Made by a program: the position numbers and the translations under genes. Below the pieces are notes generated by a model. It was not told where the DNA came from. It made no database searches and worked only from the letters and a program-made list of their open reading frames with translations. From the NCBI RefSeq assembly GCF_964340395.1, contig NC_135566.1, positions 16,592,501 to 16,627,500 of the forward strand: a stretch of DNA of 35,000 nucleotides. Direction: 5' to 3'. Positions 1 to 31,342 of the stretch are shown here, piece by piece (positions within the stretch are counted from its first letter, which is position 1; each line of letters starts with the position of its first letter). This stretch comes from Glandiceps talaboti (lineage: Eukaryota > Hemichordata > Enteropneusta > Spengelidae).

Positions 1-518
1 CGGGGCGCCCTCACACATCGAGGGAGGAGACCGGTGAGGGTGTAGCGACACGACGTACCTTGCAGTCGACATTCTCGAAAGAGTACAAATGTAAATAAAC
101 AAATACCAGCAACCGTGGCCCTTTGAGCATATAAAAATATATTCTGACAATCGTCACAGGTAATATTGAAACATCTGCAAACTTAAAGTGATATAAGCTG
201 AGTTTATAAGCTTTTTTCTGTCCATCGAAATTACTCACATAAAACGTCGAATCACTAGTTTAGTATGTATGCTAATGTCAATGCATTATGTTATATCCTA
301 CGTTAGTCAATGGTAAGTTATGATATGGTGTACATCAGTAAGTAGAATACTGTCACAGTGTGAATACCAAAACAAACAGAAAAATTACATCCCAAAAAAC
401 ATATAAACTCAGCTTGTGCCCCTTTAATGTTCCTGTAATAATATGCACTTGTCTTTGCCACATTGTCACCTATATTGGAAGTGGAATTAAGTATTCAACA
501 ATTCTGTGAATATCTCAG
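1..518. other. Intron upstream of the first visible exon
   Basis: Intron sequence of the adenylyl cyclase gene. Its first ~60 bases match one arm-and-loop part of the foldback element at 8709-8803 (shared CCCTCACAC, GGTGAGGG, CACGACGTA). The rest is AT-rich with no exon seen. Confidence 0.7.
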
Positions 519-13954
<13,436 letters not shown>

Positions 13955-14258
13955 TCTATATCTCTTCAGCTGTATAACCGAAACACTGCCCACTGCTGTA
14001 CATTAAACATTTCTTGACACCACCCATCTACTATATATTATGATTCCTGTGATTTTTTCCTTCCCTATAGATGATGTCACTAAGTTTAAAATGAATCGGT
14101 CGCCTCTGCACAAACGTAAAATAATCGAAATCGATAAAAGCCTAATTCACGATATCAGGTGCTTTAAGGTGAATGTGGGTTTCTCATGACTGGACCGAAC
14201 CTACATCGTTTGCTCGCTCACATACACACGCACACACGCACGCACGCATGCACGCGCG

Positions 14259-14294
<36 letters not shown>

Positions 14295-14837
14295 GCATTC
14301 ATAAATTGAATGCCTCCCTCTCAATATTAAATTGTAAAGAAATCCCTTCGAGTTTGTACAAAAGGTGAACACACCTTTTGTCAAATATTTCTCATTTGGC
14401 TATTGTTGTTGAAAACGCTCTCTGTGGTTCAAAGGTTATAATTAAACTTTTATGACTATCTAAGGATCCATTAGAATCTTAAAAGGGGAGAAATCCGTGC
14501 AAAATTCAACTTTACATAAATAGTGGTATTCGATATGGAGGTAATTCTGTATTGTGTTTATTATACTTTATTTGCTTTCATATCAGCTGTAAGTTAAAGA
14601 CTATACCATGCCTTAGAATCATTTAAGAGTCACATAGTATTACTAGATATAGTAAGTAATAATTTAGAATTCTGTCCTTCTGTCCGTCATTCTGTCTGAA
14701 TTTCCGTCCGTGTACCTGGTCTGTCCTTACCCCATAAACCATAAAGCGTTCTCTCTAAACCTCTAAAACCAGATTAGTAAAGGCGCTCTACAAAAGACAC
14801 ACCTTCAGTATTTGCAAAATCGTTCTGCTAGTTACTG

Positions 14838-14882
<45 letters not shown>

Positions 14883-15272
14883 CGTCGTCGTCGTCCTTTC
14901 GCTAAACCCTGTGTGAGTACCTCTTATATATTTAGTAATATAGTCAATAAATACTTGAAGTAAACTTATATTTAACTATTACTTAAATAAATAAAGTTAG
15001 AAATCGTTTTTAATTGATGGCATTTAATATAATCTATGGAACTTACATAGGTATACCATAGTCACCCCTCTTATCTATGTTATAATAACAACGACGTCTT
15101 GACTTTCAAATTTACAATTATTAGAAGAATTCATCCTAGCAGTAAATTATATTTCTAGGAATATCTTGTGGATACCATGCGATTGTACGTACGTATATCC
15201 AGGAAGTATTAGTAAATCAATAGATATGGCAGTTTTCAGCTCAAGAGTATATTTATCCATGTACTCGAGTTC
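13955..15272. other. Convergent intergenic region with putative 3' UTRs
   Basis: Space between two tail-to-tail genes. For the plus gene the first AATAAA is at 14946-14951, with a weaker ATTAAA at 14002. For the minus gene TTTATT (AATAAA on the minus strand) occurs at 14557-14562 and 14567-14572, so the two 3' UTRs could overlap. Also present: a CA repeat (about 14218-14292), a GTT repeat turning to GTC (14839-14896), and an exon-like stretch at 14071-14168. Confidence 0.5.
14071..14168 (+). other. Exon-like segment, unassigned
   Basis: It lies between a strong acceptor (TTTTTTCCTTCCCTATAG) and a GTGAAT donor, open for 33 codons only if entered in phase 1. No phase-1 donor of good quality precedes it in the cyclase gene, so it may be an alternative or 3' UTR exon, or chance. 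Confidence 0.2.
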
Positions 15273-23776
<8,504 letters not shown>

Positions 23777-23918
23777 CTGAAGTATAGATATTGTTAAAAT
23801 GTGTGTTAGTGATATATAGTTCTGGGTAGTCGTCTTGGCTCATTTGTCAACTGTTCAAATATCCAAAATTGTATTAATTATGTAGACAGACTGATTGCTG
23901 AATTTGTTTATCTACCAA

Positions 23919-24039
23919 TGTCTATGGTGGCCCAAGGCTGCCAGTGCGGCAAATAGCTATAATCGTTAATTTGTTTAAGGAGCAGGATAAAATCATATCG
24001 AACCAATTTCGTTTGTAAAAGAACAATCAAAATAAACAA

Positions 24040-24040
<1 letters not shown>
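23919..24040 (+). repeat. 122-bp dispersed repeat, copy 1
   Basis: By eye identical over its full length to 28665-28786. It begins TGTCTATGGTGGCCCAAGGC and ends AATAAACAAA, here followed by a CA repeat. It lies upstream of the lectin gene's first seen exon. Confidence 0.92.
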
Positions 24041-24041
<1 letters not shown>

Positions 24042-24089
<48 letters not shown>

Positions 24090-24090
24090 A

Positions 24091-24124
<34 letters not shown>

Positions 24125-24125
24125 A
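24042..24125. repeat. (CA)n microsatellite
   Basis: About 40 CA units with TACA interruptions, attached directly to the end of the 122-bp repeat copy 1. Confidence 0.97.
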
Positions 24126-24574
24126 AGTCATCGATTGATCAATACAGGTATCATAGCGTTAACAGACACGTATGTCACAATTAATGTGACTTGGTTCACA
24201 TGAGTCTAATGCAATATATTGAGGTCTTTTAGCACAGTTCTTCTAAGATTGTTGGTCATCTAGGCTAGGTAAAGTCTCCAGCGATTCATAACGTTTAATA
24301 GGAGCAACACTGACAAGTACCGAAGTTTAACCATATACACGTTTAATAATAATTCGTTTATGGGAATGTAATATCCGTCACTGTTGGACTTCGGTAAATT
24401 TTATTCAACAGTTCTGATTTCTTCTAGGAAACCTCTTTTTAGTATCCTTTGATATTTAATATGTACGTTCCCAAGATTGAGTTCATTCAGCTTTTTATAT
24501 GGAGGATGATACCTGTTATTCTCTGTTTTTGGTGACTAGAGACAAGTATATTCAGATTTCACCACAAAAATAAG

Positions 24575-24632
<58 letters not shown>

Positions 24633-25400
24633 ATCTGTCTGTCTGCCATAATTGTTTGAAGAACCATTGGTTCAAATGAGATAAAATAAATAAATACACA
24701 GATTCTATGTGGTTAAGCATACGATTTGAAGAAGCTTGTCGATTTTCCTAATATGTTAAAAAGAATTTGTCTAAATTTGATACAAATATTTTATGTACTT
24801 ATGCCTAGATCTAATTCCTATTCAAACAACATCTGTGCATATCAATTTCTTATTTGCATATAAGGCGACAAACATCGTCGTGTTATTTCTAGAGTATGAT
24901 TTTACTATAAAATGAATCATTACTCTACAGCAGATATAGTCTGTATGGAGCAATCAATGAGTGACTTTATCAATTTGCATAATCTATGTTTATCATTAAA
25001 CCATTTTCGCTATATCACCATGCACTATCTCAACAAATCTATAGTATCAACGGGAATGAAATGTGTACATATTTAATGTACATGTCCTTATGTTTATAAA
25101 CGATTAGTTTTCAAGCGAAATTCTGTTTATTAATTCCTAAATTTGCATATCATTTGCTTGTATAGAATGTAACATTAGTCATCAAAGGTTTATATCAGGA
25201 GGGCAATCTGTGCATTAATTAGCATGGTAATTGACATGACATGTATGCTACATGAATGAAGCACTAAAGCAGATCCTTTCGTAAGTGAAATGCATGTATA
25301 TTAATGAGCATAAATACCATTACTCGTAAAAGAAATTCTCCAATTTAGCAATTGAAAACAATTCGACCGGTAGAAGCACTTTTTAGCACAACTGAACAAC
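24126..25400. other. Intergenic, no gene seen
   Basis: AT-rich sequence with a (GT)n repeat at 24575-24631. The missing 5' exon or promoter of the lectin gene could be here, but none could be identified. Confidence 0.5.
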
Positions 25401-25404
25401 TTAA

Positions 25405-25920
25405 ATTAAAAAAACTGTTGGACCGATTGCTTTGATATTTTGTGGTCATGTTACTTTGGGTGTCTAGTTGGGAAATTGTTCAGATGAAAATGATCGCATC
25501 AGAGATGTGCGTTTTGGGTAAAAAAATGTGATTTTTGGTCAAAAAAATTAAACTCCAAAACTACTGGGCAGATTGGCCTGATATTTGGGGGCACATTTTA
25601 AGGGGTGAGTAAATCAAGATTTGTCCATGACACGATGATTCCATCAGTAATATGGAAATTAGGGCTAACAATATCTTTAATTCCAGCACTACTCAGCAGA
25701 TTGGGCTGAAATTTAATGGGGATACATCTGGGAGTGTATAGATGAAGAAACATTAAGCATATAATGATCTCATCAGTAATATGCAAATTAGGTGTAAAAC
25801 GGTGAAGTTTGGTCAAAAATGTATATCTCAAAAAGTACTTGATCAATGAAACTGAAATTTGGTGAGATGTTTCTAGAAGTGTTGTTCTGCAGATTTTCTT
25901 CACAATATTTTGACACAAAT
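25405..25920. repeat. Diverged tandem repeat, 130-150 bp unit
   Basis: About four diverged copies share a core like CTACTGGGCAGATTGGCCTG and a second core like CATCAGTAATATGCAAATTAG. The second core is seen at about 25630 and 25770, with a weaker version near 25495. Confidence 0.75.
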
Positions 25921-26350
25921 GGCCCTAGCGACCATGACTACGCCCTTAGCAACAACCAACTAGCAGTGTATTTTGGTCAAATAACAACATCATCTGGTAC
26001 GCAAGTGAATAAACATTCATAAAATGTATGCAAATATCCCTAGCAACCATGACCACGCCCATAGCAACAGCCAAATGGTGGCGTATTTTACAAAGATAAC
26101 AGGATTAATAGACGAATGAATAAACATTCAAAAAAAATATTCAAATATACCTAGCAACAAGACCACACCCGTAGCAACAGCCAAATGATATTGCAAAGAT
26201 AACACCAGGGATTCATAGACAAGTGTACAAACATTTGAAATTTATGCAAATATGTCTAGTAACATGACCACGCCCATAGCAACAGCCAAATGATCGCATA
26301 TATTGCAAAGATAACAACATGGTTGGATAGGCAACTGGATAGTCATTCAG
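25921..26350 (+). repeat. Tandem repeat, 105-115 bp unit, four copies
   Basis: Units begin CTAGCAACCATGACCACGCC and continue ATAGCAACAGCCAAATG, then a GATAACA and ATAAACATT part. Starts lie at about 25924, 26039, 26151 and 26255. It is directly adjacent to the preceding 130-150 bp repeat. Confidence 0.88.
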
Positions 26351-26940
26351 CAATTTAACACCTACATGTATACCTAGCGCGGATCAACATGTCGATAAAC
26401 ATTTTTTTAAACTGTACAGTTGTGCTACAACGCCATTGGCGCTATTTTAATGTATATCTGATAACAGGGATACAACCGCAAAGCTTTTTTAATTAACTTA
26501 GCAAACCAATGGCGAATAGTGTAAATGGTAAACCCATGATGTAGTGTATATTTTTCATCATGTGTATCTTCTGTTTGTACCCATAGGCGCAATCATACAA
26601 TCGTAAACTGACAATGTCTCTTTGGCCCTGTATTTGGGGTCAGGGTTGAGGTGACATTATAGAAAAGACAAATTGAGTGAGAAAGGGAACAGATGTAATT
26701 GAGTTTCACAGTTTATTTTAAATGAACTGTATTACATGTGATTTACCCCCTCGTGTTTCTAGGATTTACATATGAATGGTTACCATGAAAAGCACACATG
26801 GAGCATATTTTATATCTATTTATTGCATAGCGATAAAAACATTTTTGATTGCAACATTGCTGAATAGATTCGAAGCTGTCACCACCACCGTGGATAGTGC
26901 AGTTTGTGTCTATAGATAGTCACACATTCGATCACTGCAG
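26351..26940. other. Intergenic, no gene seen
   Basis: AT-rich sequence with no convincing exon. It could contain the upstream control region of the sulfotransferase gene; no motif can be claimed. Confidence 0.4.
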
Positions 26941-26944
26941 ATAT

Positions 26945-27190
26945 TGAACAGAGGCAGTCGAATACTCACTACAGTTGCTGGATAGAGACAGTCACATACC
27001 CACTACAGTTGCTGGATAGAGACAGTCACATACCCACTACAGTCGTTGGACAGAGCAGTCACGTACTCACTACAGTTACTGGACAGAGACAGTCACATAC
27101 TCTACAGTTGCTGGACAGAGACAGTCACATACTCTACAGTTGCTGGATAGAGACAGTCACATAAGCTCTACAGTCGTTGGATAGTACAGT
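26945..27190 (+). repeat. Minisatellite directly upstream of the sulfotransferase start
   Basis: About seven copies of a 32-36 base unit built from CACTACAGTTGCTGGATAGA and GACAGTCACATACTC, with single-base variants. The last unit ends about 10 bases before the ATG at 27202. Confidence 0.93.
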
Positions 27191-27201
27191 TGTCAAGAAT
27201 A

Positions 27202-28389
27202 ATGAGAGCATTGATTGGAGTATTGATAATTCTTATTTTCACAACATTTCTTCTTGTAGTGGATTTGAGACTATTTAACTTCCATGACTTAAATTCTAGG
27301 GAATACCTAGTACGAGGACCAGAACACTCAGAACAATCTCAAAACAAATGTCTGTGTTTTAATCAGTCATACTATGAGATTAATCATACGACTCAGGCAA
27401 CAGAACTGAAAGTCGACTCACGAAATGTTCATCACACAAGTGTAAACATCATGATCATGGCTGGCGCGCGCACAGGTTCCTCTTTCGTCGGAGATTTCTT
27501 CCGCTCAAATCCGACAGTTTTCTACCTGTTCGAGCCGTTATTTGCATTCAGATACATCCGCCCTTCACCTCGGATGTCCGTTATTGGAGTAAATGCGCTA
27601 GCCAAGATGTACGATTGTGACTTTAGTGGATATCCTAAGCAGTGGGGTGAATATTTCAAGCGGTTAACACCAAATCGTTTTTCACCAACAATGGAAATGT
27701 GTGCACCATTACTACTAGCCCATCAAACTGTCAGAAAGTGTTGCCAGGGAGCACAGCACAGGGTTGCTAAAGTTATACGTTTGCCAGATGTCCGCGATAT
27801 AATAACCTTAATGGAGAGTCCTACATTAAATTTAAAAGTTATCAATGTCGTTCGCGACCCGAGAGCCAGGATGGCATCTTTTATAAATATGTATTATTCA
27901 AAATGGACGGAAAATAAACGGGAGTCTGACAAGGTACGGGACGTTGGTGACTTAAATGAGTACCTACTAGATGAAATGAAACATTACTGTGAAGAGATGT
28001 TACGGAATTACATTTTATTCAAAGCGAACAGTTCACGGGCATGGAAAGAAAACTTTCTGATCATACGTTTCGAAGATGTTGCACAAAATCCACGCACGTA
28101 TGCCAATATCATGTACTCTCATGTTGGAATCGATGTAGACAACGAAGTGTATAAGTGGATCGATAATAACACACAGGTCAATAATAAGCAACACGGTGGC
28201 TTCGGAACAACGAGGAAATCGTCAGCTGTTGTTAATGATTGGCGCAATCGCATGACCTTTAAACTCGTGGAGAGAATACAGGACTGTACCATATGTAGAG
28301 AATATATGACCAATTTACATTACATTATAGCGCAGAATGTTACTATGCTCAAAGACAAAACGATACCTTTGTTGAAATCTTTAAATTAA
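27202..28389 (+). CDS. Carbohydrate 6-O-sulfotransferase-like protein, single exon
   Basis: Predicted Golgi type II membrane enzyme of the GlcNAc/Gal/GalNAc 6-O-sulfotransferase (CHST1-7) family, moving sulfate from PAPS to a sugar hydroxyl. 395 residues, close to family length. Visible: N-terminal signal-anchor helix (residues 3-20), 5'-phosphosulfate-binding loop RTGSSF at 90-95 followed by FYLFEPLF, 3'-phosphate-binding VRDPRA at 217-222, and a terminal DWR with a later cysteine pair (CTIC). Asn-X-Ser/Thr sites lie near residues 54, 61, 276, 322 and 379, suiting a luminal protein. The ATG at 27202 has A at -3; the frame is open a little upstream only through TTG. No introns and no breaks are seen. 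The acceptor sugar cannot be told from sequence. Confidence 0.93.
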   Translation: MRALIGVLIILIFTTFLLVVDLRLFNFHDLNSREYLVRGPEHSEQSQNKCLCFNQSYYEINHTTQATELKVDSRNVHHTSVNIMIMAGARTGSSFVGDFFRSNPTVFYLFEPLFAFRYIRPSPRMSVIGVNALAKMYDCDFSGYPKQWGEYFKRLTPNRFSPTMEMCAPLLLAHQTVRKCCQGAQHRVAKVIRLPDVRDIITLMESPTLNLKVINVVRDPRARMASFINMYYSKWTENKRESDKVRDVGDLNEYLLDEMKHYCEEMLRNYILFKANSSRAWKENFLIIRFEDVAQNPRTYANIMYSHVGIDVDNEVYKWIDNNTQVNNKQHGGFGTTRKSSAVVNDWRNRMTFKLVERIQDCTICREYMTNLHYIIAQNVTMLKDKTIPLLKSLN

Positions 28390-28664
28390 ATGTATCATAG
28401 CAAATAGAAAGCGTTCCATTTATATAACAATGTCACTATTTTGGAGGCAAAACAAGAGAGACGTTTGACCCATTGCACTTTTACAGCAATACAAATTAGA
28501 CCGTATGAATAATCCTAGGAATGGTTATCGAGGAGCCAAAGTTATTATCGGCAGCCAAATTGCTTGCTTACTTGCTTGCTTGATTAATTGATTGATTTAT
28601 TTTATTTCTCATAATTGATTCTACTAAAGACTTGGAGTGCTGTGTTTTTAGATTTATGAAGGGA

Positions 28665-28786
28665 TGTCTATGGTGGCCCAAGGCTGCCAGTGCGGCAAAT
28701 AGCTATAATCGTTAATTTGTTTAAGGAGCAGGATAAAATCATATCGAACCAATTTCGTTTGTAAAAGAACAATCAAAATAAACAAA
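28665..28786 (+). repeat. 122-bp dispersed repeat, copy 2
   Basis: Matches 23919-24040 base for base by eye, same orientation. It carries AATAAA at 28777-28782, the first such hexamer after the sulfotransferase stop codon. Confidence 0.92.
28777..28782 (+). promoter_or_regulatory. Putative poly(A) signal of the sulfotransferase gene
   Basis: AATAAA about 390 bases after the stop codon, inside the 122-bp repeat. I saw no closer copy. Use in vivo is inference. Confidence 0.35.
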
Positions 28787-28850
28787 GTTACCCACATTTT
28801 ACCCGAAATCATCAACAAATCAAGGAGACACTGACGACAAAATAACTACC

Positions 28851-29375
28851 AATATTTTACAGATACGCAAGTTAAAATCCGGACACAGCATGTTAAAAAA
28901 CATTATGGTGCATGCCCTACTAACATGTTTCTAATAAACCATTATTTTTGGATAATATGAACCATTTTAATACCAGCTGTGATGACAAGTGCTTATAGTC
29001 CGATGTAGATTATGAAGCCAAAATACTATTAGCCAACAGAAATTTGCAGTCTCACAGACTCAGTTCGGAGATCACTTAACTCACACTTTATTTGAAAAAC
29101 AAATATCATGATATGAGGTGTATGACACATTGCTACTATCAGTAGTCTAGCATTCAATATTTTACAGATACGCACGTTACAATCAGGACATAGCATCCTA
29201 AAAAATCCATATGGTACATACCCTACTAATACGTTTCCAATAAAAATCTTTAGTTTTATTACAGTAAAGGATGAAGCCAAAAATAGCATTAGCCATTTTA
29301 AATTTGCAGTTCGCAGACTCAGTTCAGAGATCACGTGACTCACACTTCATTGAAAAAATATCATTATATGATATA
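28851..29375. repeat. Diverged tandem duplication, about 305 bp period
   Basis: ATATTTTACAGATACGCAAG at 28852 recurs in near-identical form about 304 bases later. The downstream pair GCAGACTCAGTTCRGAGATCAC also repeats. The copies differ by substitutions and indels. Confidence 0.85.
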
Positions 29376-31072
29376 ATTGTGTGGTTTTTTAAAAAAAAAT
29401 TGGATATATTTACACAATAATGACATATGTATGAATGATGTATTTAGTGTATATGTACAACAGTGAGGGTGTCAACTTTATTTGCTTGTTTCAGGAATAG
29501 ATGACATCATGTTTGCCAAGTTATAAATTATTTGGGGAGATGTTAATTTTAAATCATTACAGTAAACAGGATATACCAACTACAAACCGAATGCTTCTTG
29601 TAAGAATTGTAATATTGTTGCCTTGTATGTTGAAAAGTCTTAAGTTATGACTGCACACACCTACTTTGGCAGTGTTTGACCTCAAAAATGAAGGCCAAGG
29701 CCAAGTTATAAGATGAAATCATGGCTACAGGCAGTTCAATCTAGTCTCTATTTAGTGAACTTCACCTGTTATGAGGCAAAATATGAACTTTATTACAATA
29801 TATAGTGTGGCCGTTGTTCATAAAGTCATGACACAAAGTCTCGCCAAACTGTCCCTAAATCATGGATTTTTGTTCCATTATTCTGAGCTGTAGCTTTACA
29901 TGATGAATTCCTTAATTGGAAAATTAATTATATGAAAATTTATGAAATTTGAAGCTTGCATAGATCAGATATTGCCTAACTGTTGAAACATCATTAATTA
30001 TGCAAATAAATCATTAACATTATAAGTTACATCAACAACATATACACTTCTTTACCATCAGTGCATCAATTAAAATGTGCTGAACAGGGCGAGAGTGGGG
30101 TGGGTAGGGTTACCTAAGTTAATTAGCGAAGCAGGGATGGTTACTCCAAATTTTGATGCTGATTCGTCCACATATCAACACTCCATGGATCAATCCGTTG
30201 GTGGAGCTCTTTGCATAAATTTAAGTGTAAAATGTATTTTGTGATATCTATTTCCTAGGTCCAAAGGCTAGATTGTCGTCAAATGTTTAATATGATACTT
30301 TAAGGATCAAAAATAGTGGGTACAGTTTCTAAACAAATACTATCAATGGCATTTCACACATTCTTTTTTAACTATATACTATATAATACAATGGCATCAC
30401 ACGGCAAAGCACATACCACAGCCTAAGAAGCAACATTTTAATTATCATCCAGATATCAAAATCAGGAATGATTAGGTATGGACTTGAAGACTTTAGACTC
30501 GAATTCTTATTTGCTGTATCAAGGAACAGCCTATAGTTTATTTTACGTATAATTTTACTCTTTCATATCAGCATGATTATCTCGCTCCTAGGCAGCGTTG
30601 TTGTAAAAAAAAATCGACCTCCACTACTTCCGCTCCAAGTGTTTGAATCAAGGCAGCATTCAGTTGGGGCCATATTGGATTTTGTCGTAAAACCATAGCG
30701 TTCAAGTAAGCATCTTGTTTAAGGGCAGATTTGTTCATAAATGAAAAGAATATGAATTACTCTTTCTTTTTTGCGAACTGTCTATAGGAATATAATTTTT
30801 TTATGGAAGATATATGTAAAGGAACGCTGGTCGCTGGTTGACATACAACTACTTACTTTGTATATATATGCTGCACTAGCTTTTGGTGGAATTAACAGAA
30901 TATATGTCAGAATTGAGCCAGTTCAATTTGTCAATAAAATGATTATTATTAACACCATATGGATGTTTTGTGTTAAATATGCATTTAAAAAAAAGAAAAA
31001 AGTAGCGAACGTGTGACGTAAGCTCTGTGATAGGGCAAAAGCCTGGCCACCATTGAAGGCAGCGGGTGTATA

Positions 31073-31342
31073 TCACAGATGCGTAGGAGCATGCATGACT
31101 ATGTGTTCTATATCAAGACCGACTAGCACGTGACTAACCGTGAATATTTGATCCTTTGGTATTGTTCTACCGCGATAACCACCTTTAATGTCCTCTAACA
31201 TATCAAAAATGATGGTGAAAGACTCTCCACTCTTAATGTACTCCCAGTCGGGGATTTCGGAGTTTTCAGTGTTATCGACTTCGTTCAATTCACAATAGTC
31301 ACTTCCACCTGGTACACTTATTTCATCGTTTGACACCAGACC
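31073..31342 (-). CDS. MACPF gene terminal exon
   Basis: 90 codons to TGA, phase 0, after a TATATAAG acceptor. It encodes an acidic segment (NEVDNTENSEIPDWEY) and then GESFTIIFDMLEDIKGG and DQIFTVSHVLVGLDI. No domain is recognised. It belongs to the extension after the MACPF domain. Confidence 0.75.
   Translation of the reverse strand, partial: GLVSNDEISVPGGSDYCELNEVDNTENSEIPDWEYIKSGESFTIIFDMLEDIKGGYRGRTIPKDQIFTVSHVLVGLDIEHIVMHAPTHL

Larger units (their letters stand above)
28390..31072. other. Intergenic region downstream of the sulfotransferase
   Basis: It contains the 122-bp repeat copy 2 and a tandem duplication. From about 29400 to 31070 it is AT-rich with no exon I could support. A minus-strand open frame at 29029-29343 arises from the duplication and is not a gene. 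Confidence 0.55.

Noticed and set aside
26945-27190. CRISPR-like array
   Set aside because: Units are contiguous and variable with no unique spacers, and the host is an animal. It is a minisatellite.
27190-27201. Upstream start for the sulfotransferase at 27190
   Set aside because: That codon is TTG. The first ATG in frame is at 27202 and directly precedes the signal-anchor helix.
29029-29343. Minus-strand 104-codon open frame
   Set aside because: It spans the second unit of the tandem duplication and part of the first, with no domain or splice support.
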